Shown: positions 8,061 to 18,004, counted from the stretch's first letter. The stretch is DNA of 19,847 nt from Rhypophila decipiens (GCA_033297075.1 MU858360.1:1-19847); one strand, 5' to 3'. Notes: generated by a model not told the origin, from the sequence alone. Made by a program: numbers and translations.

Positions 8061-8108
8061 ATTCGTCATGCTATTCGTCATGCCATTCGTCATACCATTC
8101 GTCATGGA
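8061..8108 (+). repeat. Minisatellite, four 12-bp units
   Basis: Four head-to-tail units ATTCGTCATGCT, ATTCGTCATGCC, ATTCGTCATACC and ATTCGTCATGGA. A degenerate partial unit (GCATTCGTGT) precedes them, and isolated ATTCGTCA words occur at about 7999 and 8032. No convincing coding frame covers the array. Confidence 0.9.
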
Positions 8109-8138
8109 GATTGGCACACAAGGATGTATAATAGGAAA

Positions 8139-8159
8139 CATTCTGGCTCTGCCAGAATG
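8139..8159. repeat. Perfect 9-bp hairpin
   Basis: CATTCTGGC, a TCT loop, then GCCAGAATG. It lies 165 bp upstream of the glycine-rich gene start and 30 bp after the minisatellite. No T-run follows. Function unknown. Confidence 0.6.
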
Positions 8160-8323
8160 GAGGAGAATCAATCAAGTGCAACCCGAAGTGCTGAATGCAA
8201 CATATTGAGCACAAAACCACCGAACGATAAAACATCTCTGTGGGCGAGAGTTTTTATCTGAAGCCTTTCTTAGCCTTTCTTTGATCCTATTCTCTTACAC
8301 CGAATCTGGGGCGTGACTGATGA

Positions 8324-9430
8324 ATGTACCTTTCACCTCATTGTAGTCCTGATCCGTGGTCCCCAGGCCCGGAAAAGGCACCAGGAGGGGAGCACATCGC
8401 CCGTCGACAGGCAGAGATTCCCGAGAATGCTCGACGTGCGTTCTTTCTCCATGAGCAGGCAATCCAGAAACGGGAGGATTATCTGACCACAGACCGTGCC
8501 GTTGGTATCATCGTTGGCGTTATCCTAGGTGTCTTCTTTGTTGGATTCATCATGATTCTGTACGTGTATCGTCGGTGTACGGTCTACAACCCCCCTCCTC
8601 GAGGACGTCACGGCCGTCGGCCAAGCGACAAACGCACAGGCCTGAAGCTGTTTCAATCAAATACCCGTGTTGTCAACGAACACGAAGACGGCGGCAGGGG
8701 CCTCCCTGGGGGCGCCAGGTGGCGCGGTGGCCGAGGGCAACCCGGCGGGGAAGGTGGCAAGTTGGAAATGGGTGAAATTCGAGCTGAGGACATTCGTGAG
8801 CATAGAGCCGCTGGAGATGATGGCCAAAACAGAGCCGGCACGGGGGAGGATTATCCGCGCGTGCTTGGTGGCAAGGCTATCGGTGGATCCGCGCAAGGCG
8901 GTGCCGGTGGTGCTGGCGGGGTCGGAGGCAGCGGTGGCAACGGAGGTCAGGGGGGTGACGGTGGTGATGCAAGCATCCGTGTTGAAGCCCATGCTGCAGT
9001 GTACGTCTTCATGATGTGCTGCATGTCAAAACGGCCAGGGAGGAAGCCTAGGCCTGGAAGGAGACGCCGAAGGCGCTGGGGATTGATGTCAAGCGAGGGC
9101 TCAACTTCGTCGTCTCCGGTAGCGGTGGGGCGTCTTGAGGGCCTTGCGGCGGCAGCTGCAGTTGCTTTGGCGAGACCCTCAGAAGATCTGGGCGGCGCCG
9201 GTGTCGATGTGGCGATTAATATCAATGCCGAGGGCGGATACGCAGCAGGTGGTATCGCACACGGCGGGCAAGGAGGGCGTGGTGGAGAGGGAGGTGAGGG
9301 TGAAGGAGGAGGTCGAGGAGGGGAGGGCGGGTCTGCCACTGCGGAGGTAGTTGCTGCCACACCGATTTACCCTGGCTTGCTGTGCTGTGTTTTCGTATCG
9401 CCGGCTCCTCAAGTCAGCGAAGCAGACTAG
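8324..9430 (+). CDS. Glycine-rich single-pass membrane protein, 368 aa
   Basis: ATG 8324 to TAG 9430 in one frame. Residues 1-58 form a short polar head; about 59-82 (GIIVGVILGVFFVGFIMILY) is one strong membrane helix followed by RR, which predicts an extracellular or lumenal N-terminus and a cytoplasmic tail. The tail has two Gly-rich tracts (about 183-216 and 305-338, GG-x repeats) around a very basic segment with six Arg in a row near residue 240. The tracts border similar hydrophobic-alternating strands (ASIRVEAHAAV; GVDVAININAEGG), hinting at an internal duplication. A 51-nt GTACGT..CCTAG segment at 9001-9051 is a multiple of three and could be an optional intron. An upstream exon is also possible, since the ATG is followed by TTGTAG at 8342-8347. 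The gene is convergent with the DUF3433-like gene, 119 bp apart. No named family; wall sensor or scaffold is a guess. Confidence 0.72.
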   Translation: MYLSPHCSPDPWSPGPEKAPGGEHIARRQAEIPENARRAFFLHEQAIQKREDYLTTDRAVGIIVGVILGVFFVGFIMILYVYRRCTVYNPPPRGRHGRRPSDKRTGLKLFQSNTRVVNEHEDGGRGLPGGARWRGGRGQPGGEGGKLEMGEIRAEDIREHRAAGDDGQNRAGTGEDYPRVLGGKAIGGSAQGGAGGAGGVGGSGGNGGQGGDGGDASIRVEAHAAVYVFMMCCMSKRPGRKPRPGRRRRRRWGLMSSEGSTSSSPVAVGRLEGLAAAAAVALARPSEDLGGAGVDVAININAEGGYAAGGIAHGGQGGRGGEGGEGEGGGRGGEGGSATAEVVAATPIYPGLLCCVFVSPAPQVSEAD

Positions 9431-9549
9431 TAGCATCCATATATTCTTTGCGTTCTCGAGCCTCTTCGTGGTGGTATTCTTAACATTGTCACCAACACTG
9501 CTTAAATGCCAGTATAACTTTACACTACAAAATACAGAATTTCACATCA

Positions 9550-12500
9550 TTAGTGACCCTTGTACCTAGCCACATAAAACAACCTCCCCCCCAGTGTCCC
9601 TGGATGAACCGGCATATGAGGCTCACTCTTCTCAGCCAGTGATGCCCTGATGGAGGTGAAGCACACCACCAGTATCATGAATCCCAAGACCCCTACGACA
9701 GACCAGGTACATGCCTGATGGGTCAACCATGTCAGCCACGGGCTGAATGACACGTTACTCAAGAGCAACGGGGTTATTTTCGAGAGTGCCGCTCCTATAG
9801 CGGTTAGTATTATGACGTGGTTCCATTTGAGGAAGGCTGTTGCCAAAGATGCTGATGAAGACGATGAGATGACGAGCTGGCGATATGGCTCTCTGGTAGA
9901 AATCTCTGTCCTTCTCGTTAGCAAACGGTTCTCCAAACCACCAATCGCTTTGCGTGTAGGACCGATACCTGAATAGTGATTGTCCCAAAACAGCGAGACA
10001 ACAACACCCATCGCGGTAAATAGCGACCGCACACCCAGGCTCTGCGAGTTCATGAACTTCTCGAACGGCGAGTCAGGGTTGCTGGTGAGTTCGTAGTACA
10101 TTACCAGGACCATGAGGCCGATCATGGCGAGGAGGAATCCCAGCTGGCCCAGGAGGTCCTGACGGGCTGGTGTCAAGCTGATACTCTTTAGTGGTCCCAG
10201 CCAGCTCTTGATTGTCTCCGAGCGGCTGAGCTTTCCTTCTCCTTTGGCGTCACTGGCATCACTGCCACCGGTGGACCATGTATTGGTCGAGTCTGACCCC
10301 GGGTCTGGGTCCCGAGGTGTGGCTTCGAGGTAATATATGGACCTGACGGGAGGAATGCGGCTGCCGTCTGACTTCTTTTCGCCCCTCGAGGTCTCGCTCA
10401 AGGACATCGCAGACGAAGAGTTCATTACCATATTCGTTCTGACACGAATGGCAAACAAGTGATCGTCAAGATGCTTCGCCATCTCCTTGGTGCTGATATA
10501 CCCATCGCCATTGGTATCGGCTTCCTCGGCCGCGCTACCCGCCACTTTCTTGAAATATCCTCTTGTCTCGTCGGAACCTCCATCCAGGAGCTCCGCCGTC
10601 CCCTCGACGCCCGTATTCCCATGGCGCGAGTAAATATCCACCGCCCTCTTCCACTCCGCCCTTTGCAATAACACAAGGGCATTCAATACACCCAGGGCCA
10701 GGCTGACTCCCAACAGAGCCTGAACAATCCGCCCAGGCACCATGAATAGCGACACTCCCATATGGCATCCCCGGAAGTCATCTACTCGACAGCGCCCAAT
10801 GAGTTTGATGGCCAACGCCTCACTCGACAACGAGACGATAGCCGACAGAACAATCACATGCATATCGGCAAGAAATCCCAACGGTTCTTTCCTCTTTGAC
10901 GTGCTCGTGCCCACGAAGAACAGATACACCCCGTTCCAGATGCCCCGCGGCCCACCAGTCGCAAGACAGAGTGATTCCGCCGCTGTGGCGGCCCTTCCGC
11001 CTGCTACGGGAGCTTGGTCATGACCGACACTGCTACTCCTGCTCCGCCCTGTTGAGAACGAAGACGAAGAAGACAAGATGAAATACGGCAGCAGTGCTTT
11101 CAAACTGCCCGACTGCATCTGCACGAGCCAAGCCAGCGGTAGCGTCGCCAAGATAGGCGCAAACGAGGCAAAGAGGTAATCGCCCCACGATATGGGGTGG
11201 AATTCAAAGTCATCTGCGTCCGCTGAGTCCCCAGAAGCATGCGTTCCGGGTCTCGGCTTTGTGCGTGGGCCGTAGTCTGGGTCGATGGTGACGGTGGCCA
11301 CGGGTGTGCCGTCCGAGTTGGTCAGAGTCAGGACGGAACGTTCTTGTCCGGGGAGTTTGTAGGCCGGGACTAGCACGGTGGAGGTTGTGATGACCCCGTC
11401 GGTGCCGGAAAATGTCACGGCTGAGCTGATGAGTGGGATAGCGGTCGTGAGGGTTGCTGTGGGGCGGCCGTCTGGGTTGGTAAGGGTCAGGATCGCCTCG
11501 GTCGCTCGGATTCTACCTGTGATTGTGGCTGTTGGGCGCCCTTGATTGTCCCTTTGTGTAATCGTGGTCGTGGGAGACCACCCGTCGTCGGTTGGTTCTG
11601 CAGACACTTGTGCGGGTCTTGTTAGTGTTGGTCCTGGTCCTGGGTTGTCTTCGACCGGAACGGGTTCAACTGGGAGGACAATCTGGGTAGTGCTCGTGAG
11701 GGTTGTCGGCTGCCCAGAAATAGTGGTGACTTCGATGATCTCGACGTCGACGGTGCGGCTGGACATGGTGGTGGTAATACGAACTTTGGGTGGCACCGCT
11801 ACTGCGATTGGTGTTGTGGCAACGGCCGTCGGACATGGGGTGCCTTCCATCCAAACAAGATCAAGGTTGGTATGAATCGCCGTGGGCCATTGTTTTGTGT
11901 CCCGTGTATACATTGAAGCCCTGAGATTCCACTTCTCCCAGCACTTCGTCGCCAAGAAGACGAGTGCAGGCCCGTCGCACACAGCGGGACACCACAACTC
12001 GTCGTTCATGAGTTCGGCAAAGAGCGGGCTCTTTGGGTCCGACTGGTAGAAGTACTCGATGATAGCCCAGACCTCCCCTGGCGGGGGGTAATGGCGTCCC
12101 GAGACGTCGAATTGGACAAGCTGGAGCCGGCCTGGGAGCTGTCCCCATTTGTCAGGGGGCGGCACTCGACGGGAAAGTGTTCCCGTCGAGTTGTCATGTG
12201 TTGTATTGTCGTGGACGGGGTGGTCCAAACCGAAACCTAAGACGCCGGGTCTGGTCCCGAAAAAGACTGCGCCGTTAGGTGAGTCCTCGGTGCGATCTGT
12301 TTCACTCGATGTGCTGGATGGGGCAGGGCTCTCAGTGATTGTGGGGCCTGGGGTAATGGTGGCAGACGAATTCCACGGCTTAAATGTCAGCGACGAGGCA
12401 GACCCGGTCTCCGCGGTGTCGGCAAGGCGAGCCAATGGAGCCCAGTTGAATGGCCCGTATATCTCAGATTCAGTGCCATTGGGAATATCCCGGCGAGCAT

Positions 12501-12658
12501 CCGAGATGGGTAGAGTTCGGAAGCAATATTCCAAAGCGACGATCAAAGCTACGGTACTTTGTTTGGAGCAGACTGTCAGCCGCTGATCGTGTGGTCCAGC
12601 TCCAGTCTGATACGAGCAAAGGGCTACTTACTAAACAAGCGTCACAACCGTAAAGCAT
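9550..12658 (-). CDS. DUF3433-like multi-pass membrane protein with EF-hand and Thr-rich ectodomain
   Basis: The main exon 12582-9550 is open for 1010 codons. Its first ATG lies about 185 codons in, so an upstream exon must supply the start. The best model is ATG 12658 with a 9-codon exon to 12632, then a 49-nt intron 12631-12583 (GTAAGT..GATCAG) in phase 0, total 1019 aa; this short first exon is tentative. Order (numbered from 12546): a hydrophobic start VALIVALEYCF; a Ser/Thr/Pro-rich secreted-type region with four Cys at about 186-238; three related repeats at 327-342, 351-368 and 404-420 (pattern TLTNPDGRPTATLT); WGDYLFASFAPILATLPLAW and PYFILS at 454-491, the DUF3433 (PF11915) hallmark; membrane segments at about 564-580, 600-628, 797-818, 840-855, 908-930 and 945-965. 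A textbook EF-hand loop DTNGDGYISTKE sits at 677-688 between membrane blocks. Probably a cell-surface protein; substrate unknown. Confidence 0.85.
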
Positions 12659-12875
12659 GTCTGAAGAGATAGAGGCTTGCAGTACCCAGGATCTTGGCGC
12701 AATTTGCATTCATCCTTCTTTCCAGAACTTCGAAAGGATTCCCGAAGCCGCAGGAACCAACGGGTCGTCGTTCCGGCCATCAGGTGCAGTACACAGCATG
12801 GAACGAGGGGCCGCTGTTGGAAAGGATGCACTTGAACTATCTGCGAGAAGGATCGCGGACTCGAGATTAACGAAG

Positions 12876-12913
12876 AAAAATATATTGCAATGGCATAACG
12901 TTAATATATTTTT
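12876..12913. repeat. AT-rich 11-bp inverted repeat
   Basis: AAAAATATATT (12876-12886) and AATATATTTTT (12903-12913) pair perfectly over a 16-nt loop, about 220 bp upstream of the DUF3433-like gene start. It may be a promoter AT-element or chance in AT-rich DNA. Confidence 0.5.
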
Positions 12914-14018
12914 AGCCCCCAGTCTTTACTCCGCATTCCTTGTCGTCTTGGTATCATACCTTGTTAGTGCCAGGACCGGCTTTTGCCTTAAAACACATAC
13001 AAATGCCCCTGTCTCTCCTAACAGTTCAAGATCCCAGCAAAGTTGTATTGTCCAATGCAAGCGCCGACCACTACGGATCCCTATTCACCGGTCCGATGGC
13101 ATTTGGGTCGCAAGCGAGACTTAGTCAAACATATCAACCCGACTCCGGGCAAGCGCGGTTTTGTAGTGGTATTAACTACGCGGAAATCAGAGAAACTCAC
13201 TCCCCTTCATCCCACCTCCTCTGGAACCATCCTATGAAAGGCCAGACCAAAACCAGGGGGATTCTTACAAGCGCGAGAAGTTTTGAGATCTCCAAATCGG
13301 ATGCTACATCCGCTGTCGATAACGTTAGCTGATCATGATTCCACCCAAGGTCAGTCCATTCGCAGCGATCATTCGTGTTCGTTCGTGGGGGTTATCTTGG
13401 CTTGAAAGCAGATGATCCACCAGAAATAAGAAAAAAAAAAGATCTTAAACTTGGCACTTTATCGAAAATAAGACCTCCTAAAAAGACGTTTGTCCGGTAG
13501 AGTCATGTCCCGGTTCAACTCGGACAACCACTACACCGGAGTTCAATTTCGGACCAAAGGATTAAAGCCATTGCTTTAGTCGGCCCAATCCACCTCTTAA
13601 TAGCTCAACTGTCCATATGTACTTCGCAGGCCAAAAAACCGCCACCCAGGCTGACCAGTTGTGTGGCTTCCGAGTTAGAAAAGAACAACCCATGGAAACC
13701 TAAAATATGGAAGCTGTGGTTGGCAACCGCTGGGCACCGGTTTCCAACGGTTGCCTCCCACGGCGTCGACGGAGGCTTTTATTGTAAAACGTTATTTATT
13801 AGGAAGCCGCCTGCGACCATTGGGTTGCGGTTTTCAGGTGCCCAAGATACCCCAGGGGGGCAATGACACCAGTGAGAAATTTGTTGGAAGATTGGGTGGC
13901 TCAGAACCCTTCCACCAACATCCTTCCCTACAATCAAATATTACCCATTTTGACCCTACCCATCCTCTTCTCACACCTACTCATCTGGTATCAACCTCTC
14001 TTCGATAACCCGTCTCAA
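12914..14018. other. Intergenic region without a supported gene
   Basis: The plus-strand open frames of 64 to 155 codons here overlap one another in different registers and have no recognisable features. Items seen: an A-run at about 13431-13440, a GGCAACCG/CGGTTGCC inverted repeat (13722-13729 and 13748-13755), and CGG-rich half-sites around 13495-13555 of the sort bound by Zn2Cys6 regulators (not specific). It forms the 3' flank of the NLR pseudogene and the 5' flank of the DUF3433-like gene. Confidence 0.35.
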
Positions 14019-17000
14019 TCATTCCATCTTAACCCATGTTATCAACTCGCTCCAATCCATACCCAGCCAATGCTGAATCTTTTTCGCTCCGACCTCGTTC
14101 CTCGGCAAGCTGTTTCCATATCCCAAGCGCGGCTCTGCACCCTCCAGGAGCAGGAACCTAGCGAAATGCGCCGCGTCTTCGGAATTCTTCTTACAGGCCC
14201 AGTGCAGCGCAGTGTAGCCGCCGTGTAAACCACTCGGGTAGTCGATGGGTGCCCCGAGTTTGAGCAAAACTCTGGCTTGTTCGATTGAGCACGTCGACTG
14301 TGCGATATTGACTAGGCCTTTGCCCAAGTGTCGCTCCTCTATACCTTCTCCGAGCTACCGCCAGATGTCAAACAGTCTTTGTTCTTGGTCGGGAAACCGC
14401 CTGGCGGTGGTGAGAACTGGCTTCTCAAAGAGCTCCGTTACTAATGATCTAGAAACCCGGGGCGCTGGACCTTTGTGGTCCGCAAGCGTTTCTTTCCAGA
14501 TGGCAAACGTATCGGCCGAATCTGACTTGAGCACGGCAACGACTGTGTCGCGATACGGCGTCTTTATGCGCCAATGAGGGTGTGTGGCCTTTTCTAATAC
14601 ACATCGGGAAAGAACTTGGTCGCCACTCTGGAGGGCATCGTGGACGAGGGCATCGACTTTGACCTCGTTGTTTCGGGGCTTCCCTGTCTTGTCGTCCCAT
14701 TCCCAGAGAAGCCGGACCATAGACAGCGATCCCTGGGCGGCTGCCATGGTGACTAGCTCAGCCACGGTTTTGTCGTTTACCTTTGAGCGACAAACCGGCC
14801 AGATCGCCTCGAGCTCGTCGACGTCACCGGCATCCACCAACCCGTACAGCAGCAGGTAGAGTGCCTCATCCTCGAGGTGAGAAGCTTCATTCAAGGCAGC
14901 TGAATCAGCCCGCACAACCTTATGGAGCCTCTCCTTGTGGCGCTCTAGACCTCCCTGGTTCAGGAAGCCGATCATGGCGAAATCGCACGACGCTACGGGA
15001 CATTTCCACGGTCGGCAGTGGTTCTCCATGTGAGCTGCACAGTCACCCGCGGCGGGGAACCCATTGCGACGAAATGGACAGGCAAAAAAGTGACAACGGT
15101 GGAGCTCGTCGCCCTAGTGCTTTCGCAGTTTGGGGCAGACGCACTGTTGTGGGTCACCGTGCCTCGGGTCGTCCTTGCCGCAAAACAGACGGTTGTAGAC
15201 TGTCTCGATCTTGGTGTAGCATTCGGAGATGATCAGCGGGTCACGCTGCACCCACATTTCGGCTGGTAGGTTCGGATGCAGTCAGCCAATGATGCATGAT
15301 TTTTCTTTTCATGAATATCGGTTGATTCACTGACGGGAATGGGAGGATCTTACCGTTGTCGACCGTCCAGATGTCGTCTGGATCCTGATAGAACCGAAGC
15401 GAGTGAACTATCAACTCCGGAGCCCTGGGCCAGAGTGGACGACGGCTCACGTCATCACTGTCGTTGATGCTGGGCTGCTGAAACTTGGGGTTCTGTAATA
15501 CGGACAGCTTATCCTCTAGCAACTCATTGAGCGCTCCGAGCGTGCCCCCTCTCCGGCCAAACCGCACAGATTGCTTGACCAGATCCATCCATGCAGACGA
15601 TGCAAAGGCTAAAAATCGGTACTTGCCGACAAGGAGATTCTCATGGATAGTCTGCTCGTCCTCTGCTCGACTGCTGATGCAGAGCCTGAGCCCAGGGTGG
15701 GAATCGAGAATCTCCATGACTGAGGACAAGAAGCCCCTTCTCTCCAATTCCTCTACTTCATCCAGCCCATCCACGATTAAGAAAGTGTTTCCCGCGCACT
15801 TCAGCGCGTCGGCAAGGAGGGCTTTGGCGACGGCGGTGTCGCTTACGAATTCTCGCTTGTCGGGATGTAGTAGCATTGCTTGAATGTCCTCGTCTCCAGA
15901 CGCCAACTGAAAAAGGAGGGAGTGAATGATCGATATTGTAGTAGTATCGACAAATGTATGACTGAGAAACGCGTAAATGGCACGACCGGGGGCACCCTTT
16001 ACCCTGGTTACGACCCAAGATGCAAGAAATGTCTTCCCAGCACCTGGGATGCCCTGGAGCCAGAGAGACCTGGTTGTAGATTGAGAGCCAATATTAACCC
16101 AATCGAGGAATGTTTTGTCTTTCACCAACCACTCCGCGATTCCCGGGCAAATTTGCCGCTTTAGAAAGTCCAGCTTTTGGTTGTACGACTGAGGGCGGAC
16201 GCTGGTCTTCAAGGCCTGGAACCTTTGTTCTGCCCGGTGTTCCTCGGCTTCTCGAAATTCTTCAAACGACTTCACCCTGGCTTCTTCTTGCCTCCTGATG
16301 TGTTCGGACGTGATATTCTCCCCAATGAGCCGTGCATGTTTCTCAATGTTGCCTTCGACTATTTTGATTCTATCTCGTCTTTTGGGCCAGACAATGTCAA
16401 AAAGCTTTCTGTGCCCTACCATTTAAGCCGGCATCAGAGACTTGATAATTAACCAGAGCGGGCAAGGTAGGTAGTTTCACAATCCCCAGGTCCCAATCAA
16501 CTTACGCGGCAGAGCAAAGAAGCTAATGATCTCCCGATAGAAATCGAGGATATCCCTATAGAACAAAGCAAAGATGTCCTTAATCCGTTTCTGATCGACA
16601 AACTGCGTGGCTAACTCGCCAAAGCGAGGCAACAGCTCCCCTATCCTCTCTATCGTCTTGATGATGGCATCATGCCCTTGCCGCCACTCGCTCGTCCACA
16701 ACAAGATGAGCTTCACAGGACCCCATAGCAGCAGCGCTAGGATATCCGGTTTCACCTGGACAAAAAACCTCGATAACGCCTGCCAGGTCACTGAGGCGGG
16801 AGAGAAATGGCTCAAGGCGGCTCAAATGGCGGAGGCTACCTTTTTTTTCCCTGGGCTGCTTGGAGGGTTTTTATAACGGTGTACACTTGTTCGATGGAAG
16901 TTGCCGCGAGGATGTCCCGGAAATTAGTTCCTGCGGGTAGATCATTCTGGAACTCGCGTCGCGCATTCGCAAAGACTCGCTGTAAGGGGTTGACCCTTGA

Positions 17001-17027
17001 AGGCATGGAGAATGCTATCCAAACCAT
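14019..17027 (-). pseudogene. NACHT NLR with C2H2 fingers and ankyrin end, four lesions
   Basis: From ATG 17027 (alternative 17006) the N-terminal helical module of fungal NACHT proteins starts (NPLQRVFANARREF, then IEQVYTVIKTLQ). Match to the family continues through two +1 shifts, at a run of 8 T (plus strand, 16841-16848) and a run of 6 A (16762-16767), into KPDILALLLWGPVKLIL. Intron 16505-16416 (GTAAGT..GGTAG, 90 nt) joins exactly to HRKLFDIVWPK. NACHT: Walker A GIPGAGKT at 16053-16030, Walker B FLIVDGLDE at 15783-15757. Intron 15353-15263 (GTAAGA..CTACCAG, 91 nt) leads to EMWVQRDPLIISECYTKIET. Then come an in-frame TAG (15116-15114) where the family has Tyr, two C2H2-like units (about 15100-14910), a helical region, another in-frame TAG (14357-14355), and an ankyrin-like end (GGYTALHWACKKN, ARFLLLEGAEP) to TGA at 14019. 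Intact homologues are cytosolic signalling NTPases. The frameshifts could be homopolymer sequencing errors; the TAGs could not, so I call it a pseudogene. Confidence 0.85.
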
Positions 17028-17274
17028 CCGTTAGGATACGTAGAAGTGATTGCTCCCAATACAGCAGAGGAGAAAAATGAAAGAAAATGTTATCTAAACA
17101 AATGGAATAGAAGAGTAAAACATAGAACGTTGTCAATCTAAAATTATTATTTTCTACCTGCTTTTCTCTCCTTGGCATGAAGGGTAGGTAGCCACCGACA
17201 ATGAATGTAGGTGGATGAAACACTCCCTGAACCAACCAGTTGTTTCAGTGCTTGCATATTGTGCCCCTGATGCA
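17028..17274. other. Upstream flank of the NLR pseudogene
   Basis: AT-rich in the first half, no gene seen. It should hold the ancestral NLR promoter and ends at the hairpin at 17275. Confidence 0.3.
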
Positions 17275-17295
17275 GGTCCGGGTCCCTCCCGGACC
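17275..17295. repeat. GC-rich 8-bp hairpin
   Basis: GGTCCGGG (17275-17282), loop TCCCT, CCCGGACC (17288-17295), a perfect stem. It lies just beyond the end of the LINE ORF1 relic frame (stop at 17320-17318). It may mark a breakpoint; there is no T-run to suggest a terminator. Confidence 0.6.
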
Positions 17296-17659
17296 ATTCA
17301 ACAACTCAGCTACTGGGCTACGTGGGTTCACAGCTAAAATAAAATGACAGCGTTTCCATCCCTTCCCATAAAGATGGTGTCTCTTCGTGTGATCGGTCCA
17401 CACCGTGTCTCGATTCTGAGATGTCGCATGGGGTCACCTTTGTTTGGGTGGCCACCTCCTCTTCGATGAGGGTCCTAACATCAAGTGGGTGACCGCCTAC
17501 GCCTTGGAAGGAGTAAGGAACCTCCTTTACAGCGTATCTGTACCATTTTTCCGGCGCACAGAGATCCGCCCCGCCGCAAATCCCCAAGATCTTGTTCTTA
17601 TTGTCCTCGTCTAGGAGAAGGTCCCTCGTGGCCGCGTCTACAGCTCTAATCGCGTATCC

Positions 17660-17664
17660 TGTAC
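17660..17664. repeat. Left target-site duplication of the TRIM
   Basis: TGTAC directly precedes the first LTR and is identical to 18000-18004 after the second LTR. A 5-bp duplication is normal for LTR retroelement integrase. Confidence 0.85.
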
Positions 17665-17756
17665 TGTCAGATTGTTAACCACTGCACCAAACACGCAAAA
17701 GCATGGGCGCTCCAATTATATATTGAGCAGTGAATTCTAATCTCTCATATCTGACA
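17665..17756 (-). repeat. TRIM LTR, 3' copy in the proposed orientation
   Basis: 92 bp, TGTCAGAT..ATCTGACA. It is preceded on the minus strand by the purine tract at 17757-17767. It differs from its partner by three transitions. Confidence 0.85.
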
Positions 17757-17907
17757 CACCCCCTCAGCTCAAGAGCCGTTTTGTCGGGTTTAGAACTGGA
17801 AGAACTTGGTTTCCACTTTTGCTCGCACCGTGACTCGAACTGGGACCCTCTCGAGGCGGCAGATTTTCGGCTATCTAGCCAATCAGAGAGGCACTGAGAC
17901 TCTTAAT

Positions 17908-17999
17908 TGTCAGATTGTTGACCACTGCACCAAACACGCAAAAGCATGAGCGCTCCAATTATATATTGAGCAGTGAATCCTAATCTCTCATATCTGACA
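17908..17999 (-). repeat. TRIM LTR, 5' copy in the proposed orientation
   Basis: 92 bp, 89 of 92 bases identical to 17665-17756, with the same inverted termini. Confidence 0.85.
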
Positions 18000-18004
18000 T
18001 GTAC
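18000..18004. repeat. Right target-site duplication of the TRIM
   Basis: TGTAC, identical to 17660-17664. Removing the element plus one copy leaves the LINE ORF1 frame continuous. Confidence 0.85.

Larger units (their letters stand above)
17665..17999 (-). mobile_element. Complete 335-bp TRIM-like element (miniature LTR retroelement)
   Basis: Two 92-bp direct repeats (17665-17756 and 17908-17999) flank 151 bp of non-coding interior. The repeats differ at only three sites, all transitions (17677/17920, 17706/17949, 17736/17979). Each starts TGTCAGAT and ends ATCTGACA, a perfect 8-bp inverted terminus with TG..CA ends. The whole is bounded by the TGTAC duplication. A purine tract CTGAGGGGGTG lies directly against the 17665-17756 LTR when read on the minus strand, the position of a polypurine tract before the 3' LTR; hence minus orientation. 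No clear primer-binding site follows the other LTR. The interior has tRNA-promoter-like words on the minus strand: A-box-like TGGCTAGATAG (17881-17871) and B-box-like AGTTCGAGTCA (17841-17831). With no gag or pol, mobility would depend on an autonomous partner. Confidence 0.87.

Noticed and set aside
8061..8108. CRISPR-like array
   Set aside because: The units are head-to-tail without spacers and the genome is eukaryotic; it is a minisatellite.
9550..12546. TTG at 12546 as the start of the DUF3433-like protein
   Set aside because: Nuclear fungal genes start at ATG; the exon stays open further upstream and a spliced ATG exon is available.
13663..14228. Overlapping plus-strand frames of 67, 85 and 121 codons
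   Set aside because: Three registers over the same DNA, no domains, and they overlap the 3' end of the NLR on the other strand.
16750..16850. An intron bridging the two frame changes of the NLR
   Set aside because: The segment between the two homopolymers itself encodes the expected family sequence in a third frame, so it is coding DNA with shifts, not an intron.
17819..17890. A functional tRNA gene inside the TRIM
   Set aside because: A-box-like and B-box-like words exist but no acceptor stem or proper T stem can be formed.
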